Source: Pseudonocardia humida (GTDB lineage Bacteria > Actinomycetota > Actinomycetes > Mycobacteriales > Pseudonocardiaceae). Taken from it: 64,000 bases of DNA. The position numbers and the translations under genes are program-made. Positions 45,650 to 56,328 of the stretch are shown here, piece by piece (the first letter of the stretch is position 1; every line of letters begins with the position of its first letter). Under the pieces are notes generated by a model. That model did not search any database and was not told where the DNA came from. It saw only the letters and a program-made list of their open reading frames with translations. The stretch lies in assembly GCF_023898865.1 (NCBI RefSeq), contig NZ_JAGSOV010000025.1, forward strand, positions 46,321 to 110,320, written 5' to 3'.

Positions 45650-45650
45650 C

Positions 45651-47267
45651 ATGACCGCCACCGCGCCTGCCGGCGCACTCGGAACGGTCGCCCCCAGTCG
45701 CGAGGAGTTCCGCGAGCTCGCCGCGGGGCACCGGGTGATCCCGGTGACCCGCAGGCTGCTCGCCGACGACGAGACCCCCGTCGGGGTCTACCGCAAGCTG
45801 GCCGGCGACCGGCACGGCACCTTCCTGTTGGAGTCGGCGGAGAACGGCCGGTCGTGGTCGCGCTGGTCGTTCGTGGGCGCCCGCAGCGCCGCCGCGCTGA
45901 CCGCGGTGGACGGGCAGCTCACCTGGACCGGCGACGTGCCCGCCGGGTTGCCGACCGACGGCGACCCGCTGGCCGCGCTGCGCTTCTGCCTGCAGGAGCT
46001 GCACAGCGAGCCGCTGCCCGGGCTGCCCCCGCTGACCGGCGGCATGGTCGGCTACCTCGGCTACGACGTCGTGCGCAGGCTGGAGCGGCTGCCCGAGCTG
46101 GCCGCCGACGACCTGCGCCTGCCCGAGCTGATCATGCTGCTCGCCACCGACCTGGCCGCGGTCGACCACCACGAGGGCACCATCACGCTGATCGCCAACG
46201 CGATCAACTGGGACGCCAGCGACGAGCGCGTCGACGAGGCCTACGACGACGCGGTGGCCCGGCTCGACCGGATGACGGCCGAGCTGGCCGCGCCGGCGCC
46301 CGCCACGATCGCGGTCTACCGGCCCGCCGAGCCGCAGTTCACCCGCCGCCGCTCGTCGCCGGAGCACCACGCGGCGGTGGAGGCGGCCAAGGAGCAGATC
46401 CGCGCGGGCGAGGCCTTCCAGGTCGTGGTGTCGCAGCGGTTCGAGATGGAGTGCGACTCCGACCCGCTCGACGTCTACCGGGTCCTGCGGGCCACCAACC
46501 CCAGCCCGTACATGTACCTGCTGCGGCTGGAGCCCGCGGTGGGCGAGCGGTTCGCCATCGTCGGGTCGAGCCCGGAGGCGCTGGTCACCGTCCAGGACGG
46601 GGTAGTGACCACGCACCCGATCGCCGGGACGCGCTGGCGCGGGGCCACCGAGGAGGAGGACCTGCTGCTGGAGAAGGACCTGCGCACCGACGAGAAGGAG
46701 CGCGCCGAGCACGTCATGCTCGTCGACCTGGGGCGCAACGACCTCGGCCGGGTGTGCGAGCCGGGCACGGTCAAGGTGCACAACTTCTTCTCCGTCGAGC
46801 GCTACAGCCACGTGATGCACCTGGTCTCGACGGTCACCGGCGTGCTGCGCGCCGACCGCACCGCCTACGACGCGGTCACCGCCTGCTTCCCGGCCGGGAC
46901 CCTGTCCGGGGCGCCGAAGCCGCGCGCCATGGAGATCATCGAGGAGCTCGAGCCCACCCGCCGCGGGCTCTACGGCGGCATCGTCGGCTACCTCGACTTC
47001 GCCGGCAACGCCGACACGGCCATCGCGATCCGCACCGCGCTCGTCCGCGGCGGCGTGGCGTACGTGCAAGCCGGTGGCGGCATCGTGGCCGACTCCGACC
47101 CGTGGGCCGAGGACGCCGAGTGCCTGAACAAGGCCCGCGCGGTGCTCTCGGCGGTGGCCACGGCGGCCACGCTGGACGTGCCCGCCGCCGCGGGCCGCCC
47201 CGCGCCGCCCTCGCTGTCGCCCGACGGGCACCAACGGGCGGGTGCCGTCGGGTCGCCGCCGGCGTGA
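45651..47267 (+). CDS. trpE: Anthranilate synthase component I
   Basis: TrpE makes anthranilate from chorismate with ammonia from a glutaminase subunit encoded elsewhere. The 538-residue protein has the tryptophan-binding LLES motif ([10 protein letters not shown]), the chorismate domain blocks [72 protein letters not shown] and the C-terminal [13 protein letters not shown]. Feedback inhibition by tryptophan is therefore expected. There is no room for a leader-peptide attenuator. Its stop overlaps the next gene (GTGA). Confidence 0.97.
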   Translation: MTATAPAGALGTVAPSREEFRELAAGHRVIPVTRRLLADDETPVGVYRKLAGDRHGTFLLESAENGRSWSRWSFVGARSAAALTAVDGQLTWTGDVPAGLPTDGDPLAALRFCLQELHSEPLPGLPPLTGGMVGYLGYDVVRRLERLPELAADDLRLPELIMLLATDLAAVDHHEGTITLIANAINWDASDERVDEAYDDAVARLDRMTAELAAPAPATIAVYRPAEPQFTRRRSSPEHHAAVEAAKEQIRAGEAFQVVVSQRFEMECDSDPLDVYRVLRATNPSPYMYLLRLEPAVGERFAIVGSSPEALVTVQDGVVTTHPIAGTRWRGATEEEDLLLEKDLRTDEKERAEHVMLVDLGRNDLGRVCEPGTVKVHNFFSVERYSHVMHLVSTVTGVLRADRTAYDAVTACFPAGTLSGAPKPRAMEIIEELEPTRRGLYGGIVGYLDFAGNADTAIAIRTALVRGGVAYVQAGGGIVADSDPWAEDAECLNKARAVLSAVATAATLDVPAAAGRPAPPSLSPDGHQRAGAVGSPPA

Positions 47268-47878
47268 CCGCCCCGCCCTCACCCCGGGCGCTGGTCGCGG
47301 TCTGCGCGGCGCTGGCGCTGGCCGCGGCGGCGCTGGCCGGGTCCTCGGCGCTCACCTGGGCGGAGGTCAGCCCGCCCGGACGGGCGGCGGTGCCGCTGTC
47401 GGGGGGCATGCTGGCCCCGTCACTCACCGGGATGGCGCTGCTGGCGCTGGGCGGCATCGCCAGTGCGGTGGCGATGTCGGGTCTGCTGCGCCGGATCCTC
47501 GGGGTCCTGCTCGTCGGGGCGGCCGTCGTCGTCGGGCTGGCGGTGGTGCCGGTGCTCGTCGGCGACCCGGTGGCGGCGGCCGGTGGGGCGAGCCTGCCGG
47601 GCGGGGCGCCGGTCGCCGACCTGGCCGGGCTGCCCGTGACCGCGACGCCCGCTCCCGCGCTCGCCGCGGCCGGGGCGCTGCTGCTGGTGGGGGTCGGGAT
47701 CTTCATACTGCTGCGGGAACCGCGGCTGCCCCGCTTCGGGGCCCGGTACGCCACGGGTGGACGAGCCGACCCGGCCCGCGACCCCGACCGGCGCGCCTGG
47801 GACGACCTCGACGAGGGCCGCGACCCCACGACCGGGGGCGGTCCCGCGGGCCGCACCGGCAGGGTGGACGATCCCTGA
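47264..47878 (+). CDS. Trp biosynthesis-associated membrane protein (TIGR02234 type)
   Basis: A 204-residue protein with four hydrophobic helices (about 8-30, 52-72, 78-100 and 127-150) and the family motif of a conserved polar loop after helix 1 ([10 protein letters not shown]). A cytoplasmic tail of about 50 residues rich in R, D and G follows. The family is found only between trpE and trpC in actinobacteria, exactly as here; its function is unknown. GTG at 47264 overlaps the trpE stop. Confidence 0.88.
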   Translation: MTAPPSPRALVAVCAALALAAAALAGSSALTWAEVSPPGRAAVPLSGGMLAPSLTGMALLALGGIASAVAMSGLLRRILGVLLVGAAVVVGLAVVPVLVGDPVAAAGGASLPGGAPVADLAGLPVTATPAPALAAAGALLLVGVGIFILLREPRLPRFGARYATGGRADPARDPDRRAWDDLDEGRDPTTGGGPAGRTGRVDDP

Positions 47879-47938
47879 AGTGGGCCGACGTCTAGCATGG
47901 CTGCGGCCCGGCCCAATCGGAAAGGGGGACCAGCTGCC

Positions 47939-48763
47939 ATGGAGAACGGCAGGGGCAGCGTCCTCGATTCCATCGTGGACGGTGTCAGGGCGGACCTCGC
48001 CGTGCGCGAGGCGGAGGTCGACTTCGCGGAGATCAAGCGCCGCGCCGCCGCGGCACCGCCGCCGAAGGACGTGATGGCGGCGCTGCGCGCCCCCGGCATC
48101 GGCGTGATCGCCGAGGTCAAGCGGCGCAGCCCGTCCAAGGGCGATCTCGCGCCGATCGCCGACCCGGCCCAGCTGGCGGCCACCTACGCCGAGGGCGGCG
48201 CCCGCGTCATCAGCGTGCTCACCGAGCAGCGCCGGTTCGGCGGGTCGCTGGCCGACCTCGCCGCCGTCCGCGCCGCGGTGGACGTGCCGGTGCTGCGCAA
48301 GGACTTCGTCGTCACCCCCTACCAGGTGCACGAGGCGCGCGCGTTCGGCGCCGACCTGGTGCTGCTGATCGTCGCGGCCCTGGAGCAGAACGTGCTGCTC
48401 GCGCTGCTCGACCGGGTCGAGTCGCTGGGGATGACGGCGCTGATCGAGGTGCACACCGAGGAGGAGTGCGACCGCGCCCTGGAGGCGGGCGCCCGGCTGA
48501 TCGGGATCAACGCGCGCAACCTGCACACCCTGGAGGTCGACCGGAGCATCTTCGGTCGGATGGCCCCGGGCCTGCCCACCGACGTGCTGCGGGTGGCCGA
48601 GTCGGGCGTGCGCGGACCGGGCGACCTGCTCACCTACGCGGGGTGGGGGGCCGACGCCGTGCTCGTCGGCGAGGGCCTGGTCACCAGCGGCGACCCGAAG
48701 GCCGCGGTCCGCAGCCTGGTCGCGGCCGGTTTCCACCCGTCCTGCTCGCGGGCGGTCCGGTGA
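47939..48763 (+). CDS. trpC: Indole-3-glycerol phosphate synthase
   Basis: A 274-residue TIM barrel that closes the indole ring. Conserved blocks are [17 protein letters not shown] (catalytic Glu and Lys), [53 protein letters not shown] and [12 protein letters not shown]. It is monofunctional: no TrpF domain is fused, consistent with PriA doing that step. ATG at 47939 follows AAAGGGGG. A TAGCAT box at 47893 could give a second promoter inside the trp cluster. Confidence 0.96.
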   Translation: MENGRGSVLDSIVDGVRADLAVREAEVDFAEIKRRAAAAPPPKDVMAALRAPGIGVIAEVKRRSPSKGDLAPIADPAQLAATYAEGGARVISVLTEQRRFGGSLADLAAVRAAVDVPVLRKDFVVTPYQVHEARAFGADLVLLIVAALEQNVLLALLDRVESLGMTALIEVHTEEECDRALEAGARLIGINARNLHTLEVDRSIFGRMAPGLPTDVLRVAESGVRGPGDLLTYAGWGADAVLVGEGLVTSGDPKAAVRSLVAAGFHPSCSRAVR

Positions 48764-48837
48764 GCTCCGCCGTTCGTTGACACCGCGGGCGGCCGAATCG
48801 GATGGCGGCCCGCACGCGCACTACCCAGGATGGACTT

Positions 48838-50180
<1,343 letters not shown>

Positions 50181-50184
<4 letters not shown>

Positions 50185-50258
50185 GCGAGCTGGCGAGCGG
50201 ATCATCGACACGGCGCCTGGGCGCAGCGGCGATCGAGCCCTGCGAGGGAGAGCGATGA
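50181..50258 (+). repeat. MIRU-like intercistronic repeat, copy C1 (trpB-trpA junction)
   Basis: The first of two tandem copies. It begins in ATGA with the trpB stop and encodes 25 codons ([21 protein letters not shown]...). It ends with TGA overlapping the ATG of copy C2. The unit length is 74 bp. Confidence 0.9.
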
Positions 50259-50332
50259 GCGAGCTGGCGAGCGAATCATCGATACAGCGCCTGGGCGCAG
50301 CGCCGACCGAGCCCTGCGAGGGAGAGCGATGA
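50255..50332 (+). repeat. MIRU-like intercistronic repeat, copy C2 (trpB-trpA junction)
   Basis: The second tandem copy, 74 bp from C1, ending in GAGGGAGAGCGATGAGC at the trpA start. Its 25-codon frame ([21 protein letters not shown]...) ends in an ATGA overlap with trpA. C1 and C2 differ at several bases, so the duplication is not very recent. Confidence 0.9.
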
Positions 50333-51138
50333 GCCGGGTCGAGAAGATCTTCCAGGACTGCCGGGCGCAGGGTCGGGCGGCCCTGGTCGGCTACCTCCCC
50401 GCCGGCTACCCGACCGTGGACGGCTCGGTCGAGCTGCTGTCGGCGATGGTGGAGGGCGGGTGCGACCTGCTGGAGGTCGGCGTCCCGTACTCCGACCCGG
50501 TGATGGACGGCCCCACCATCCAGGCCGCGGCCGACACCGCGCTGCGCGCGGGCTTCCGGCTGCGCGACGTGTTCGCCGTCGTCGAGCGCGTGTCCGCGGC
50601 CGGCGGCCGGGCCGTGGTGATGACCTACTTCAACCCGGTGCTGCGCTACGGCGTCGACGCCTTCGCCCGCGACCTGGCCGCGGCGGGCGGGCTGGGCGTC
50701 ATCACCCCCGACCTCATCCCGGACGAGGCCGGGGAGTGGATCGAGGCCTCCGACGCGCACGGCCTCGACCGGACCTTCCTGGTCGCGCCGTCGTCGTCGG
50801 AGGAGCGGATCGCCTCGACCGCGCGAGCCGCCCGCGGGTTCCTCTACGCCACCTCCACCATGGGCGTCACGGGTGCCCGCGACGCGGTGGCCTCCGCGGC
50901 CCCGGCGCTGGTCGAGCGCTGCCGGCGGCACACGTCGCTGCCCATCGGCGTGGGGCTGGGCGTGCGGTCGGCCGAGCAGGCGGCCGAGGTGGCCGCGTTC
51001 GCCGACGGGGTCATCGTCGGGTCGGCGTTCGTGACGGCGGCCGAGCGGGCCGGCGCCGACGGCGTCCGCGACCTGGCCGCCGAGCTGGCCGGTGGCGCGC
51101 GGCGCGGCGCCCCCGCGAGTGCCGCAACCGGGGCCTGA
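50329..51138 (+). CDS. trpA: Tryptophan synthase alpha subunit
   Basis: TrpA cleaves indoleglycerol phosphate and channels indole to TrpB. The 269-residue TIM barrel has the catalytic E49 and D60 (LLEVGVPYSDPVMDGP) at the same numbering as the E. coli enzyme, MTYFNPVLRYGVDAF, and the phosphate loop LPIGVGLGVRSAEQ with GVIVGSAFV. ATG at 50329 uses the GAGGGAGA ribosome binding site at the end of repeat copy C2. Two repeats now separate it from trpB, with which it usually overlaps. Confidence 0.97.
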   Translation: MSRVEKIFQDCRAQGRAALVGYLPAGYPTVDGSVELLSAMVEGGCDLLEVGVPYSDPVMDGPTIQAAADTALRAGFRLRDVFAVVERVSAAGGRAVVMTYFNPVLRYGVDAFARDLAAAGGLGVITPDLIPDEAGEWIEASDAHGLDRTFLVAPSSSEERIASTARAARGFLYATSTMGVTGARDAVASAAPALVERCRRHTSLPIGVGLGVRSAEQAAEVAAFADGVIVGSAFVTAAERAGADGVRDLAAELAGGARRGAPASAATGA

Positions 51139-51149
51139 GGCCCCCGCGC

Positions 51150-51155
51150 TACCGT
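51150..51155 (+). promoter_or_regulatory. Putative -10 box of lgt (leaderless)
   Basis: TACCGT ends seven bases before the start codon at 51163; the gap TGGCGAC has no ribosome binding site. Confidence 0.45.
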
Positions 51156-51162
51156 TGGCGAC

Positions 51163-52323
51163 GTGAGCGCAGCGCTGGCCGCCAGCACCGTCCTGGCCTA
51201 CATCCCGAGCCCGGACCGGGGGGTCTGGTACATCGGACCGGTCCCGATCCGGGCGTACGCGCTGTGCATCATCGCCGGCATCGTCATCGCGGTGGTCTGG
51301 GGTGAGCGGCGGTTCGTCGCCCGCGGCGGCCCCGCCGGGACCGTCACCGACGTCGCCGTGTTCGCGGTGCCGTTCGGCCTGATCGGCGGCCGGCTCTACC
51401 ACGTGGCCACCGACTGGCCGAAGTACTTCGGCCCCACCGGCGACCCGCTCGCCGCGCTGCGGATCTGGGAGGGCGGCCTGGGCATCTGGGGCGCCATCGC
51501 GCTCGGTGGCGTCGGGGCCTGGATCGGCTGCCGGCGCCGGGGGATCCCGCTGCCGTTCTTCGCCGACGCCGTCGCCCCGGGCATCGTGGTCGCGCAGGCC
51601 GTCGGGCGGCTGGGCAACTACTTCAACCAGGAGCTGTACGGCGCCCCCACCGACCTGCCGTGGGGCCTGGAGATCTACCGCAGGGTCGACCCGGCGACCG
51701 GCGCCGTCGACCCGCTGGGCGGCGTCGCGCTCGACAAAACGCCGATCGAGGTCGTGCACCCCACGTTCCTGTACGAGCTGCTGCTCAACCTGGCGGTGGC
51801 CGCCATCGTGGTGTGGGCCGACCGGCGGTTCCGGCTCGGGCACGGCCGGGCGTTCGCGATCTACGTGGCCGGCTACACCGCCGGGCGGTTCTTCATCGAG
51901 CAGATGCGCACCGACGAGGCCACCCGCGTCTTCGGCGACATCCGGATCAACGTGGTGGTGTCCGCCGTGGTGTTCGTGGCGGCCGTGCTCTACGTGGCGC
52001 TGGTCCGCAAGCCGCGCGAGGTGCTGGAGTGGTCCGACACCGACACCGACGCCGACGGCGCCGTCGACCCGGACGACGCGACCGACCCGGCCCCGAGCCT
52101 GCGCAAGGGCGGCGCGACCCGCGGTGGGGCCGGGGGCGGCGTCGCCGTCGCCGAGCCGAGCACCGAGGTCGCCGCCCGGACCGACGGGCCCGCCGAGGAG
52201 GCGCCCGCCGCCGCGGAGCCCGCGAAGCCGGCCGCGGAGCCGACCGAGGAGTCGACCGCGGCGTCGACCGAGAAGCCCTCCGCCGACGCGCCGGAGGCGG
52301 CGAGGCGGGAGCGCGAGGAGTGA
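51163..52323 (+). CDS. lgt: Phosphatidylglycerol:prolipoprotein diacylglyceryl transferase
   Basis: Lgt adds diacylglycerol to the lipobox cysteine at the membrane, upstream of LspA in lipoprotein maturation. The 386-residue protein has seven hydrophobic helices to about residue 285, the IRAYALCIIAGI start, IGGRLYHV, the WEGGLGIWGAI segment and the signature GRLGNYFNQELYGAPTDLPWGLEI with the essential Arg. The final 100 residues are an acidic, Ala/Glu/Pro-rich tail of low complexity. It follows trpA, a gene order common in actinobacteria. The stop overlaps the DUF2461 gene. Confidence 0.95.
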   Translation: MSAALAASTVLAYIPSPDRGVWYIGPVPIRAYALCIIAGIVIAVVWGERRFVARGGPAGTVTDVAVFAVPFGLIGGRLYHVATDWPKYFGPTGDPLAALRIWEGGLGIWGAIALGGVGAWIGCRRRGIPLPFFADAVAPGIVVAQAVGRLGNYFNQELYGAPTDLPWGLEIYRRVDPATGAVDPLGGVALDKTPIEVVHPTFLYELLLNLAVAAIVVWADRRFRLGHGRAFAIYVAGYTAGRFFIEQMRTDEATRVFGDIRINVVVSAVVFVAAVLYVALVRKPREVLEWSDTDTDADGAVDPDDATDPAPSLRKGGATRGGAGGGVAVAEPSTEVAARTDGPAEEAPAAAEPAKPAAEPTEESTAASTEKPSADAPEAARREREE

Positions 52324-52955
52324 GCTTCACCGGCTTCGGTGAGGACGCCGTCGAGTTCTACGACGGCCTGGCCGCGGACAACTCCAAGGCCTACTGGACC
52401 GACCACCGGGCCGTCTACGAGGAGCACGTGCGGGCGCCGATGCAGGCGCTGCTGGCCGACCTGGAGCCCGAGTTCGGCTCCGGCAAGATCTTCCGCCCCT
52501 ACCGCGACCTGCGCTTTGCCAAGAACAAGACCCCGTACAAGGACCACTGCGGGGCCACCGCGGGCGCGTTCTACGTCCAGGTCGGCCCGGAGGGGCTGAT
52601 GGCCGCCGGGGGCTACTACGGGATGGCCGCGGACCAGGTGGCGCGTTTCCGCACCGCGGTCGACGACGAGCGCCGCGGCGAGGACCTGGTCAAGCGGCTG
52701 GCCGCGCTGCGCGCCGAGGGGCTCACCGTGGCGGGGGAGACCCTGCGCACCCGCCCGCGCGGGTTCGACCCCGAGCACCCCCGCCTCGACCTGCTGCGGC
52801 ACAAGGGCCTCTACGGCAGGCGCGACTGGGCGCCCGACGACGTGCTGCACGAGCCGGCCGCGCGCGACCGCGTGGTCCGCACCTGGCGCGCGGTGACCCC
52901 GCTCGTCGAGTGGCTCAACGACCACGTCGGGCCCTCCGAACAGCCCCGCCGCTGA
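52320..52955 (+). CDS. DUF2461 family protein
   Basis: A 211-residue protein with the DUF2461 blocks: FYDGLAADNSKAYWTDHRAVYEEHVRAPMQALLADL, the FRPYRDLRFAKNKTPYKDHCGA motif and YVQVGPEGLMAAGGYYGM, then a C-terminal GFDPEHPRLDLLRHKGLY. These are the family hallmarks (known also as TIGR02453), with no established reaction. GTG at 52320 overlaps the lgt stop (GTGA), so it is cotranslated with lgt. It is soluble and cytoplasmic by composition. Confidence 0.85.
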   Translation: MSFTGFGEDAVEFYDGLAADNSKAYWTDHRAVYEEHVRAPMQALLADLEPEFGSGKIFRPYRDLRFAKNKTPYKDHCGATAGAFYVQVGPEGLMAAGGYYGMAADQVARFRTAVDDERRGEDLVKRLAALRAEGLTVAGETLRTRPRGFDPEHPRLDLLRHKGLYGRRDWAPDDVLHEPAARDRVVRTWRAVTPLVEWLNDHVGPSEQPRR

Positions 52956-53122
52956 TCGAAGGGCCTCCGGTGCCCCCGTTCGCTCCTTCGGGTGATCCGA
53001 ACGGGCTATCCGTACGTCGAGTCGTCGCACGCTCGTCGACCGGTCGCCCGATCAGCGGTGCCGTCCACCGGCATTTGTGCAGCCCTTAAGGATCTGCTTC
53101 CTGATCGTTCCAGTTCCCGCGC

Positions 53123-53128
53123 TAGACT
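53123..53128 (+). promoter_or_regulatory. Putative -10 box of pyk (leaderless)
   Basis: TAGACT ends seven bases before GTG 53136, so the transcript would begin at about the start codon. There is no ribosome binding site in CAAGAAC. Confidence 0.55.
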
Positions 53129-53135
53129 CAAGAAC

Positions 53136-54557
53136 GTGAGCCGTCGCACAAAAATCGTCTGCACCATCGGTCCGGCGACCGCGAGCCCGGAGCGCATCCG
53201 AGAGCTCGTGCAGGCCGGCATGGACGTCGCGCGGCTGAACTTCAGCCACGGCAACCGCGACGACCACAAGCGCGTCTACGAGATGGTCCGCACCACGGCC
53301 GACAGCGAGGGCCGTGCCGTCGGCATCCTGGCCGACCTGCAGGGCCCCAAGATCCGGCTCGGGCGCTTCGCCACCGGGCCCGTCGAGTGGCGCACCGGCG
53401 AGGAGGTGCGGATCACCGTCGAGGACGTGGCCGGCACCCACGACCGGGTCTCCACCACCTACTCCGGCCTCGCCGACGACGCCCGCCCCGACGACCGCCT
53501 CCTCGTCGACGACGGCAAGGTCGGGCTGCGGGTCATCGGCGTCGAGGGCCTCGACGTCATCTGCCGGGTCACCGAGGGCGGCCCGGTCAGCGACAACAAG
53601 GGCATCTCGCTGCCCGGCATGAACGTCTCGGTGCCCGCGCTGAGCGAGAAGGACATCGCCGACCTGGAGTTCGCCCTCGACCTGCGGGTCGACACGGTCG
53701 CCCTGTCGTTCGTGCGCAGCCCGGCCGACATCGACCTGGTCCACAAGATCATGGACAGCAAGGGCGGCCGGCTGCCGGTCGTGGCCAAGCTGGAGAAGCC
53801 GGAGGCCGTCGACAACCTCGAGGCCATCGTGCTGGCCTTCGACGCGGTCATGGTCGCCCGCGGCGACCTGGGCGTCGAGCTGCCGCTGGAGCACGTGCCG
53901 CTGGTGCAGAAGCGGGCCATCCAGATCGCCCGCGAGAACGCCAAGCCGGTCATCGTGGCCACCCAGATGCTCGAGTCCATGATCACCAACTCCCGCCCGA
54001 CCCGGGCCGAGGCCTCCGACGTCGCCAACGCCGTGCTCGACGGCGCCGACGCGGTGATGCTGTCGGGGGAGACCGGCGTCGGCCGCTACCCGATCAAGAC
54101 CGTGCGGACGATGGCGCAGATCGTCGAGGCCGTCGAGGCCGGTCCGGTCAACGTGCCGCCGCTCAACCACGTCCCGCGCACCAAGCGCGGCGTGCTGTCC
54201 TACGCCGCCCGCGACATCGGCGAGCGGCTCTCGGCCAGGGCGATCGTGGCGTTCACGCAGTCCGGCGACACGGTCCGCAGGCTGGCCCGGCTGCACACGC
54301 GCCTGCCGCTGCTGGCGTTCACCCCCACCCCGGAGGTGCGCAGCCAGCTGGCGATGACCTGGGGCGTGGAGACCTTCCTGGTCGACTACGTGGAGTCCAC
54401 CGACGCCATGGTCCGCCAGGTCGACCACGCCATGCTGTCGATCGACCGGTTCCGCCGCGGCGACCTGGTGGTCATCGTGGCCGGTTCCCCGCCCGGGACC
54501 GCAGGCTCGACCAACCTCATCCGCGTGCACCGCCTCGGCGAGGACGACCTGGGCTGA
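53136..54557 (+). CDS. pyk: Pyruvate kinase
   Basis: The final glycolytic step, phosphoenolpyruvate plus ADP to pyruvate plus ATP. The 473-residue enzyme starts RRTKIVCTIGPATASPERI and has GMDVARLNFSHG, LADLQGPKIRLG, the catalytic KLEKPEAVDN (Lys) and VMVARGDLGVELPLE (metal site), KPVIVATQMLESMI, RAEASDVANAVLDGADAVMLSGET and a C-terminal allosteric domain (about 345-470). A single copy is seen here. The GTG start is likely leaderless. A 180-bp noncoding gap separates it from DUF2461. Confidence 0.97.
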   Translation: MSRRTKIVCTIGPATASPERIRELVQAGMDVARLNFSHGNRDDHKRVYEMVRTTADSEGRAVGILADLQGPKIRLGRFATGPVEWRTGEEVRITVEDVAGTHDRVSTTYSGLADDARPDDRLLVDDGKVGLRVIGVEGLDVICRVTEGGPVSDNKGISLPGMNVSVPALSEKDIADLEFALDLRVDTVALSFVRSPADIDLVHKIMDSKGGRLPVVAKLEKPEAVDNLEAIVLAFDAVMVARGDLGVELPLEHVPLVQKRAIQIARENAKPVIVATQMLESMITNSRPTRAEASDVANAVLDGADAVMLSGETGVGRYPIKTVRTMAQIVEAVEAGPVNVPPLNHVPRTKRGVLSYAARDIGERLSARAIVAFTQSGDTVRRLARLHTRLPLLAFTPTPEVRSQLAMTWGVETFLVDYVESTDAMVRQVDHAMLSIDRFRRGDLVVIVAGSPPGTAGSTNLIRVHRLGEDDLG

Positions 54558-54603
54558 CGCCCGCCCCGGTCGACCGCGGGTCGGGGCCTGAGAGGATGCC
54601 CGC

Positions 54604-55494
54604 GTGACAGGTTCCCCCGCGACCAGCCCCGTGCCCGGCGCCGAGACCCCCCAGCCGGAGCTGGACTCGCTCGTCGAGCTGCTCGACCTCGAACAGCTCG
54701 ACGTGAACCTGTTCCGCGGGTTCAGCCCGCCGCAGAGCCCGACCCGCGTCTTCGGCGGGCAGGTGGCGGGGCAGGCGCTGGTGGCGGCGGCCCGCACGGT
54801 GCCCGCCGACCGCCTCGTGCACTCGCTGCACGCGTACTTCATCCGCGCTGGCGACCCGAGCGTGCCGATCATCTACACCACCGAGCGGGTGCGCGACGGC
54901 CGCTCGTTCGCCACCCGACGGGTGCTCGCGGTGCAGCGCGGCGAGGCCATCTTCTCGCTGTCCGCGTCGTTCCAGGAGGAGCAGGAGGGCCTGGAGCACA
55001 GCGAGCCCGCGCCGGAGGGCGTCCCGGACCCGGAGAGCCTGCCCTCGATGGAGCAGCTGCGCCGCGACGGCAAGCTCGACTCCTGGTACGCCGCGCAGCA
55101 GCCGATCGACATGCGCTTCGTCGGGGTGCCCACCTGGTCGCGGGCCCGCACGGAGCCGACCGACGAGCCACTCCGCGTGTGGATGCGCGCCGCGGGCAGC
55201 CTCCCCGACGACCCGCAGCTGCACGTCTGCCTGCTGACCTACGCCAGCGACCTCACGCTGCTGGGCTCGGTATTCACCCGGCACGCCCCGGTGCGCGGCA
55301 TGAGCTCGGCGAGCCTCGACCACGCCGTCTGGTTCCACCGCCGGTTCCGGGCCGACGAGTGGCTGCTCTACACCTGCTACTCGCCGACGGCCTCGGGCGC
55401 GCGCGGGCTGGCCACCGGCCGGTTCACCGACCGCGACGGCCGGATGATCGCCACCGTGGTCCAGGAGGGGCTGGTCCGGCTGCCCCGGACCTGA
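54604..55494 (+). CDS. tesB: Acyl-CoA thioesterase II
   Basis: A 296-residue double hot-dog thioesterase. The first hot dog has RVFGGQVAGQALVAAARTV and LHAYFIRAGDPSVPIIYTTERVRDGRSFATRRV, the second has TYASDLTLLGSVFTRH, ASLDHAVWFHRRFRADEWLLY and the catalytic Asp-Thr/Gln trio region (LDHAVWFH). It hydrolyses medium- to long-chain acyl-CoA in the cytoplasm. GTG at 54604 follows GAGAGGAT by six bases. It comes 46 bp after pyk, which is a frequent neighbour in actinobacteria, so partial cotranscription is possible. Confidence 0.93.
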   Translation: MTGSPATSPVPGAETPQPELDSLVELLDLEQLDVNLFRGFSPPQSPTRVFGGQVAGQALVAAARTVPADRLVHSLHAYFIRAGDPSVPIIYTTERVRDGRSFATRRVLAVQRGEAIFSLSASFQEEQEGLEHSEPAPEGVPDPESLPSMEQLRRDGKLDSWYAAQQPIDMRFVGVPTWSRARTEPTDEPLRVWMRAAGSLPDDPQLHVCLLTYASDLTLLGSVFTRHAPVRGMSSASLDHAVWFHRRFRADEWLLYTCYSPTASGARGLATGRFTDRDGRMIATVVQEGLVRLPRT

Positions 55495-55501
55495 TCGGCG
55501 G

Positions 55502-55507
55502 TAGTGT
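55502..55507 (+). promoter_or_regulatory. Putative -10 box of the dienelactone hydrolase-type gene (leaderless)
   Basis: TAGTGT ends seven bases before GTG 55515; no ribosome binding site is seen between. Confidence 0.4.
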
Positions 55508-55514
55508 CCGCCGG

Positions 55515-56231
55515 GTGCAGACCGAGGTGACCCTCACCGGAGCCGGTGGTGTCCGCTACCCCGGCGTCCTGACCGTCCCCGACGAGCCCGGGGCCACGCC
55601 CCGCCCGGCGCTGCTGATGATCTACGAGGCGTTCGGGATGACCGACGAGATGAAGCGCGTCGCGCGCGACCTCGCCGCCGAAGGCTACGTCGTGCTGATC
55701 CCCGACCTGTTCGCCGCGGCCGGCCCCAAGCCGCTGTGCGTCCTGCGGACCATGCGCACGATGCTGCGCGGGGAGGGCCGCGCCCTGCACGACCTGGAGA
55801 ACGCGCGCCGCTGGCTGGTCGCCCGCCCCGAGGTCGACGCCGAGCGCGTCGGCGCGATCGGCTTCTGCATGGGCGGCAGCTTCGCGCTGCTGCTGGCCCG
55901 CACCGGGCTGTACAAGGTGAGCGCGCCGTTCTACCCGCAGGCCGTCGACCTGCCCCGGGCGTGCCCGGTCGTCGCCAGCTTCGGCGGGCGCGACCGCACC
56001 ACCCGCGGGTTCGCGGACAAGCTCCCGGCCCGCCTCGACGAGCTCGGCCAGCCGCACGACGTCAAGGTCTACCCCGATGCCGGGCACTCGTTCTTCACCC
56101 GCACCGACGGCCTGATGGGCCGCCTCGGCCCGCACCTGCCGCTGCGGGCGGAGTACCACGAGCCCAGCGCCCGCGACGCCCACCGCCGCATCCTCGACTT
56201 CTTCCGCGAGCACCTCGCCCCCACCCCCTGA
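55515..56231 (+). CDS. Dienelactone hydrolase-family protein
   Basis: A 238-residue alpha/beta hydrolase of the DLH family. The nucleophile is C118 in GFCMGGSF, the acid is probably the Asp of FGGRDRTTRG and the histidine is in DAGHSFF. The strand LLMIYEAFGMTDEMKRVARDLAAEGYVVLIPDLF is typical. Members hydrolyse dienelactones in chlorocatechol breakdown, but many act on other small esters, and no catabolic genes are near. GTG at 55515 has a TAGTGT box seven bases upstream. The stop codon abuts palindromic repeat copy 2. Confidence 0.85.
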   Translation: MQTEVTLTGAGGVRYPGVLTVPDEPGATPRPALLMIYEAFGMTDEMKRVARDLAAEGYVVLIPDLFAAAGPKPLCVLRTMRTMLRGEGRALHDLENARRWLVARPEVDAERVGAIGFCMGGSFALLLARTGLYKVSAPFYPQAVDLPRACPVVASFGGRDRTTRGFADKLPARLDELGQPHDVKVYPDAGHSFFTRTDGLMGRLGPHLPLRAEYHEPSARDAHRRILDFFREHLAPTP

Positions 56232-56297
56232 CCGTCGAGAACGAACTTGTCGTCGTTTGGACCGGTCCACACGACAACAGGTTCGTTCTCGACGGGG
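56232..56297. repeat. Dispersed palindromic repeat, copy 2
   Basis: CCGTCGAGAACGAACTTGTCG and the inverted CAACAGGTTCGTTCTCGACGG flank GGACCGGTCC. The copy begins at the base after the dienelactone hydrolase stop and ends 31 bases before the next GTG. A terminator role is likely. Confidence 0.75.
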
Positions 56298-56328
56298 GGT
56301 TGTCGGGGTGCGCGGGTACACCTGACGA

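Noticed and set aside
45581..45650. Leader-peptide attenuator for trpE
   Set aside because: Only 70 bp separate trpE from the divergent TetR gene, with no Trp-codon run or alternative hairpins.
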